Assembly (NCBI RefSeq): GCF_026914265.1
Contig: NC_069135.1
Coordinates: 30,939,238 to 31,003,237 of the forward strand
DNA: 64,000 nt
From: Mya arenaria
Lineage: Eukaryota > Mollusca > Bivalvia > Myida > Myidae
Direction of reading: 5' to 3'
The notes beneath the pieces were generated by a model. The model had not been told where the DNA came from. It saw only the letters and a program-made list of their open reading frames with translations, and did not search any database. Below are positions 57,860-64,000 of this stretch, one piece after another. Made by a program: the position numbers and the translations under genes. Numbering within the stretch: position 1 is the first letter of the stretch; every line of letters begins with the position of its first letter.

Positions 57860-58520
57860 ATAGGACCAATGCCTAGACACCCCTTCCCCAATTCAGTCTT
57901 ACAAATTAAGATTTCACTTCAAGTCATCTAACTATAACTAAAGTGTTCTGGCCGAGTGCCAACATGCCCAGCCCTTGTCTAGGAAGTTTCGAAGACATCC
58001 TATCTGTTATTCGTATTCTTAAAGGTCAATGAAAGTCGAGGATATTTCAAATTTTCCATCGTTTGATTTCATGAATACATGTACCATCTCAACAGTGGAA
58101 GTCTCTCAGTTATGTGTTTATCTTGCATAAACCAGTTGAAATCTATCATCAACATCCCAACATTTGTTCGTCCATCATACGTTTTTAACCAATGTTTGAC
58201 TCGCTTGATCAATAAAACAAATTTGGCATCTATTACCGAATAAGCGATGAAATGTCTTCTTTAAAATATTGTTTTTCCCGTGATCGTAACAGATATATAA
58301 GCAACGGTATAGTTGCTTTGAGTGAAAGTTGACGACACATTAGGTCCATTCTATGAGACCTAAGGGTGCCTTCATTCCTAACAGAATATCAATGTCTACC
58401 CCTAATGATCCGTTGGAAGGTGTTAAAGTTTGTATCCGTACATTGGTAGACCTGTCCCTGATACTCATCGCACCTTATTTACTTATTGATTTAACGTGGA
58501 GACATTTCGTCCACTTCACA
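57860..58520. repeat. Paralogous spacer segment (matches 27.24-27.96 kb)
   Basis: It shares landmarks in the same order with 27.24-27.96 kb, including ATTAAGATTTCACTT, CCCTTGTCTAG, CGAAGACAT, AGGTCAATGA and CTGTCCCTGAT. Confidence 0.65.
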
Positions 58521-58756
58521 AATACACTTTGATGACAATATAGTTCATACAAAAGTGATATCAACATAATATTTTATACAAGCTATCATTTAAATATTAT
58601 GAGAAAACGAACATTAAATAAACCTCTATACATGGAAATACTTTGAATTTATACGTCCAATTGAATACAAACAATGTTAATAGACGTATAGATATATAAA
58701 CAAACATTTCTGTCTTTGAATGCAGAACACTTCGGTACGTACTCACAGTCTTTGGT

Positions 58757-58945
58757 AAAAGGACGAGTGCGAAGGCACGAAAGTACAATGGAGCTTATAG
58801 GCGAAGAAATGAAGGTGAAAACGCGAAAGTAAGAAAGGCGAAGAAGCGAAGAATCGAAGGTAGCTTAGTTCCTTCGTCGTCCCCCCTTCGCGAATTCGCC
58901 TTTGTGTTTTCGCCCCTTCGCCTTCGTACTCTCGCTCATTCGTCC
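58757..58945. repeat. Palindromic GCGAAGG/CCTTCGC repeat
   Basis: The left half is a run of GCGAAGG, GCGAAAGTA and AAGGCGAAG words. The right half is their complement (CCTTCGTC, TTCGCCTTTG, CTTCGCCTTCGTACT). The whole could fold on itself. Relatives lie at 32.9, 48.27 and 60.19 kb. Confidence 0.7.
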
Positions 58946-60080
58946 TGTCGCCTTCTTTTTTACAATCATTTATGATTGACGAACATGGTATAAATGTTGC
59001 AAATCGCAGGTATTTTCATTCAAGGCATTCCTATCAAGATCTCGTCGTCTTTTTATCATTAAAGAAGGGTAGCGCAACTATTTTAGTTCTAAAGCAATGC
59101 TTTGGCTATGGGTAATTAAAACTTGCAACATTCCAATAACCATCGATTTCTTGTGTTTTGCAAAAATATTGTGTGATTTGCCAGAGAATCTTACATTAAT
59201 CTTGGTGAGAACTACAGAAGTGCCAGAAGAAATACATTATTATAGATACATACTCTGGTTTAATTATTTAATTAAATATACACAAGCAATAACTTTCCGA
59301 GATGAAAGCAATGTTCATATATCCTTATACATATACGTTTATCAGATACTGTCATAAAAATAGCTAATTGGATTACAAAATCATCAATTTAAATTTGCCA
59401 TTTAAGTAATGCCAGGCACTTGCAGGTTTTGGCGACTCAGCTTATTGTTTTCATTCGATTTAAATTGCATGTGAACAAAAATGTGAACAAGTTAAACCAC
59501 GCTTGTTGCTCAAACAGCCTTTTAACAATTTCAGCGCTTTTATTCTGGTATTATCACAGAAAATAACATTTATACAATTTATTCCCCTTAAAACATAACA
59601 TTTTAAAGAATCCATTGAAAAATAATTAGGCGGAAGAACAAACTTCTAAAATAATATGTAATGTGAATTATTTTATGGTTCAATATACGAAGTACTGAGC
59701 TGCGATTAATTTAAACACACTTGATGGAATCAGTAAAAAAATGTGAATCGATATAAAGGAAATGTTTTTAGTTTAATTGTTATATTCACGTTTCAATGTC
59801 TGTTTCTTAAAAATGAGGAACCCGTGTGTTTTGTTTTCCTTGTTGTGGTGTATGTGTGTGTGTGTGTTCAATGTTCACTAATGTGACATAATAAATAAGA
59901 AACACAAGTGTGCTCTAACTATTTATTATGAACAATGTACACCAACAGACTGACCAGGAATACTTAGCATGCAAAGAGATAAGATATAAATTATAGTCTG
60001 TTTCTAGAATCTGCAACACCCTGTACAATTGAATTTATCGTTAATAGAATACGCCTAGCCAAAGATAGGCAATTAATACC
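58946..60080. other. No supported gene
   Basis: AT-rich sequence with a short (GT)n near 59.85 kb. The frame at 59097-59357 has no motif or splice partner. Confidence 0.4.
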
Positions 60081-60084
60081 CACA

Positions 60085-60805
60085 AATGGAATAAATGCAG
60101 ACGGGGTTGATTCCCTTACATCAAAAGTTGATTATTTCCGCAGAAATAAAATGATTCGTCAAATTTGTCTTTAAATAATTGTAAGGTGCTTGCGCAAACT
60201 GAATGCGAAGGGAGCAAAGACACGAAGGCGAACCTGGGAAAGTACAAAGGCGACTGAGCGAAGGACTTGCATCTTTGTCTTCGTCCCCTCATCTTCGTAC
60301 TTTTGTGTCTTTGTTTTGATCATTCGCGTTATCCGGGCAGTGGCGTATCTGCACGTAAGCCGTAAATGTTATTACTTCCAAATGGCTTCGGGCAGTGGCG
60401 TAGCTGCACGTAGGCCGTATATGTCATGAACTTCAAATGACTCCGGGAAGTGGCGTAGCTGCACGTAAGCCGTTCTGGTCAGTACTTTCAAATGGCTATA
60501 TACAGTGGCCTAGCTACACGTAGGCCGCGTAGACTAGGTCTGCTAATGTTTAGAGGCAGTGACTTAGCTACACGTAGGTCGTGTAGGCCAGGACATGGAA
60601 GTGACTCGGGGCAGTGGCAAAGTTACACATTGGTCGTGTAGGGCAGGATCTGCAAGTGATTCCTGGCAGTGGCTTAGCTTTACGTAATCCTTCTAAGAAA
60701 GGACATGCAAGTGGCCCCGGGCAGAGACGAAGCTGCACGTAAGCCGTATAGGACAGGACCTACAAGGTGCTCTGATCTGGCTCCGAACAGTGGCGTTACT
60801 ACACC
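60085..60805. repeat. Dispersed repeat plus 55-bp tandem array (second copy)
   Basis: The block shared with 32.77-32.95 kb is followed by a palindromic GCGAAGG section (60190-60320) and then by about eight clear 55-bp units. Each is marked by GGCAGTGGCGTAGCTGCACG and TAGGCCGT. The units are more alike than those at 48.4-49.2 kb. Confidence 0.85.
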
Positions 60806-61226
60806 TTGTATGCCTCCAAAATGGCAACAAGGAATTGTTACTACAATCGCTACTCAAGAAATTGAATTTATACAGGAGCTCGTAGCGCGAGATTTATCAT
60901 TTCAATCACAAGAAATGCGGGTGATTAAACGGTTTTGTACATAAATTATGTTATGTTGTGCAGGACCACGTTCATAGTGAATAGTGCTGTAATATGTCAT
61001 CATACTGATCTAATAGTACGGTAAAGCCCCCTACGTATTAACGTTCTGATATCAAGTACCGACCTAGCTAAATAGTTCCTTATTGGCGATTCAAACTGAA
61101 ATGGCACTATGTTGAGGTGTGGTATACTTGGAATGTCGGTAACAGATATAACTGTACGTAAAAATTGTACGTACTGTATCTCCCAGGGAAGTATGGCCTC
61201 AGACCCCTGGCCGGGCAGCTCTTTAT

Positions 61227-61699
61227 TCACAATGGTGTTGTTTCGCTCCAGAAAAGCAAGGAGGTGGTTACTCGGTTAGTGCCAAGTAATTTATTTCCAA
61301 ACAATTTTGTTTTGTCGCAAAATGATAACGTTAAACAGACCAATTTCAGACTACCTGCAAAAAATGATTACCGGAGTAATCACCAAACTTAATAACTAAT
61401 GAATTAAAACAGATAATTTCAAAAGAAGAAAGAAGAAATAGCGCTGATTCAGTTGACCAGCGTATTGAGCATAGAGATGGGTAAAAGAGACATGTTGCGA
61501 ATTTTACCCGAGTATCAAATTACTACTCGAGTTCTCGATAAAAATTTTTTTATAGAACTCACCAAATTCACAGTTAACAGCCGTAAGTATCAGATCTTTC
61601 GTGTTTCCAATACGACGACAATTAACGGCCCCTTTAATCCCCTCTGTGTACTTAATTGACCCTAATAAATGTTTTGACAGTTGTTGTGATAGTTTCAAA
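61227..61699 (-). CDS. Putative last two exons of an unidentified gene, second copy
   Basis: Exon 61699-61563 (137 nt, donor GTGAGT, a consensus site) and exon 61354-61227 (acceptor TTTTTTGCAG, TGA inside TGAATAAAG) mirror 8314-8178 and 8054-7927 in length and phase. The frame is open in both. The encoded text includes SQQLSKHLLGSIKYTEG, AVNCRRIGNTKDL and LTAVNCEF. The donor here is closer to consensus than in the first copy. Function unknown. Confidence 0.42.
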
Positions 61700-62659
61700 C
61701 TGCCAACAAAGGGCCCTAGTTTGCATATAGCGCCGATGTCAATTAGCGGAGTTTTGATAGAGGTACATCTTCCATAGAATTGAATCATTAACCAATTAGT
61801 ATGTTTCCAAAAAAAATGGAAGTTACCGAGTGAAATAGTTACCGTTACGTGCAATGATTTCTGAATGGGCGTATATTTTGCAATAATTACCACAATTGAT
61901 AGGTGGATATCTAAATCATGGAAAAATGAATATTAATGAGGAAAACAACAATATTATAGTATGAAAAACATTTTAAATAGTATTTCGTAGAGTAAACAAC
62001 TAAATGATTTAAAAATAAATTTCTTTTGTTGTAATTCTAAATGATGTTTATTATTGAGTGTAGTTCCGATCATCTCGACGCTCGAACATGATCCGAGTTT
62101 TGCTTTTAATTTAATTGTAGTACATATATACGTATAACATGAAATGTAAACGACAAATTTAAATCATAAAACACTATTTGTTTTCTTTTTAATGATTTTC
62201 TGTTAAGGTACATATTGATAGTCTTATTTAAAGATTAAATGGTAAATATTACGACCAACGCACGATGTACATGACCGATACATGTATACACGAACTTGTA
62301 TTTCCCGAAAACCAATTTAAGTTATCCGAGTAATCGAATACTCAAGTACTCGATCGGAAGATTGTCCGAGTACTCGAGTACAAATTTTACTACTCGTTGC
62401 CATCCCTAACATTAACATTGCGGGCACTGATAGAACCAAATACATCGGAGATATATGGTTTATTGATATACATTGAATATGTAGCAGTATATTATAAATG
62501 ATAAGATACAATGTTCACAAGTGCCGAACGTTGCAATGAAATAACCTTATCGAACTCACGTCTTCCAAACATTTTTCTTTAACTATATTATTAATTATCG
62601 TGAACATGAATAGAAGTAAGAAAGCGGTTACACACTTTTTTTCTTGTTCGCAAAAAAAA

Positions 62660-62687
62660 TGATGATGATGATGATGATGATGATGAT
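62660..62687. repeat. (GAT)n microsatellite
   Basis: About nine GAT units at the start of the segment that is absent from the 8.9-kb copy. Confidence 0.9.
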
Positions 62688-62804
62688 TGGGTAGATTCTC
62701 TTTACTCCGAATTGGCAGAGTTATGTTTATGCCTACAACCTCAATATGCAGCCTTAACCTTCTGGTGATGACGATCCAGGTACGTACCAGTAATTACCAA
62801 GTAA

Positions 62805-63054
62805 AAGATGGAGAGATCCAAACAATTTACAGAAGATGTGCATAAACAAATGGCGCTTGATTCGCGTGATGTTAGATGAACATCTTCAAATTCAATATAA
62901 ACGTGGACGGAGGGCAACAAACTTACTGATCGCCGATTATAAGCATTATGAATCTTTTTTTCTAAGCGACTACAACGATTTGAAGGAACAATCATATAAA
63001 AATATCGACGGCACAAGAGACATGTATGAGAATAACTGCACCACGACTACTTAA
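62805..63054 (+). CDS. Hypothetical small ORF with a diverged copy at 53.5 kb
   Basis: The frame is open from about 62805 (KRWRDPNNLQKMCINKWRL) to TAA at 63054, about 80 codons. It is basic and ends in a polar tail. A related but frameshifted sequence lies at 53.49-53.64 kb. I do not recognise it and see no clear acceptor or start, so it may be an exon of an unidentified gene or a non-coding duplicate. Confidence 0.25.
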
Positions 63055-64000
63055 GACAGCGATAAGTGATTGAGGAAAAAACAACAAACGGAGACGATAT
63101 ATCGAGGGTTGATAGCAGACGTTTCCATCTGCTTATTTCCAACTTAATATACCGTGTTAGAAGCAAAGGAAACATTTAAAAGAAGGCAAACAACCGATGA
63201 TGCGCTCAACAAGTGTCTCACTGCTTTATAAAAAAGGGAGTCAACCGATGATGCGCCCAACAAGTGTCTCATTGCTTCTTATGCCTCTTGTCGAGAGCAT
63301 GTTTTAGTAAAGAATCAACCACAGTTGCCTTGGAATTTGGCAATGGAATTTGTAATTACAATCTTCATCTGAACTCGAGAATTTTTCTGTTTTGAGATGG
63401 TTCTTGGGCAAATCAGCTCAAATGCGAATGTAAATGGTTTATTTCACGATGAAATGTTTAAATAGCAGTATTTATCTATAATTTGTACATTACACTTGCA
63501 TTAACATAATACAGTGGATATAATAAATGAAAATAATAAGTAAATGTGCAAGTACCCTTTGATCTAAAATATTGGCTACAGACTACATAAAACGTCAGTT
63601 TAGTGTCATATCGTTTTATATTTCAAATCATTGTGTACCGGTGTTTGATTTATGAATGCTTGCACCAATCTTTTACATTTCATGGGAGCGTACCAGGCAT
63701 GTGCTCCATTATATTTTCCAAGTACACTTTAAATATTAAACTAAGTGAACAAAATCATACAGTGCAGCACACTGTACCATTCTAGCTAAAGCTATTCAAA
63801 CTTGTCTGTGATGATGTTTTTTTCTCGAGTTAAGGGGCAATGGGTGCACATTAATATCAAACCTTGACCCGGCCTTCAAAGTTGTTTAGTTTTAATTTTC
63901 TTTCAAAAAATGAATTCCAATTCATTTTTTATTTATATTATCATTGCATTTTTTGTTGTACAGTTAATGTTTGAAAACACGTATATTTTGAATAAATAAG

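Larger units (their letters stand above)
61120..64000. repeat. Segmental duplication, last copy (paralogue of 7.8-9.8 kb), cut by the window edge
   Basis: It is collinear with 7820-9770 and closely similar for most of its length, with extra sequence at about 61.99-62.25 and 62.65-63.18 kb. By the order seen elsewhere, the window ends just before the C-terminal exon remnant of the minus-strand gene family. Confidence 0.85.

Overview
The window looks like nuclear DNA of an animal, most likely a bivalve mollusc. It is AT-rich and gene-poor. It has GT-AG introns, a TATA box, AATAAA signals, many retrotransposons and several satellite families. It also holds an IFI44-like GTPase, a family known to be expanded in bivalves. 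The species cannot be proved from the sequence. There are no bacterial operons, no CRISPR array and no convincing tRNA or rRNA gene.

Layout. 1-7.2 kb: a decayed Ty3/gypsy LTR retrotransposon on the minus strand (LTR, tRNA-Leu primer site, gag, pol) with an extra zinc-finger-like ORF downstream of the integrase. 7.4-9.9 kb: a duplicated segment with two putative minus-strand exons. 10.4-14.3 kb: the best host gene, a complete five-exon IFI44-like GTPase on the plus strand. 14.6-18.8 kb: microsatellites, a proline-rich pseudo-exon and a repeat element with internal units of about 181 bp. 19.8-26.1 kb: copies of an unidentified gene family, one open and one broken, both minus strand. 27.2-32.9 kb: paralogous spacer and a 32-bp tandem array. 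32.9-34.4 kb: a fold-back element and a perfect hairpin. 35-40.5 kb: a damaged I-group LINE on the plus strand. 41.6-47.4 kb: a second LINE on the minus strand with both ORFs uninterrupted. 48-52 kb: 55-bp and 22-bp tandem arrays. 53-64 kb: further copies of the duplicated unit.

The main organising principle outside the transposons is local duplication. Landmarks recur in the same order and orientation near 7.4-9.9, 19.8-33, 48.2-58.5 and 60.1-64 kb. The window therefore seems to be three or four head-to-tail copies of one ancestral unit, later broken by transposon insertion, deletion and satellite growth. That unit carried a minus-strand gene of unknown function next to a plus-strand IFI44-like GTPase gene, which suggests a locus of rapidly duplicating, possibly immune-related genes. 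That reading is inference.

The most unusual items are the intact LINE whose two ORFs share one frame and are separated by a single TAG codon, two perfect long hairpins (one with an A-B-A'-B layout typical of template switching), the extra ORF of the gypsy element, and the unidentified duplicated gene family.
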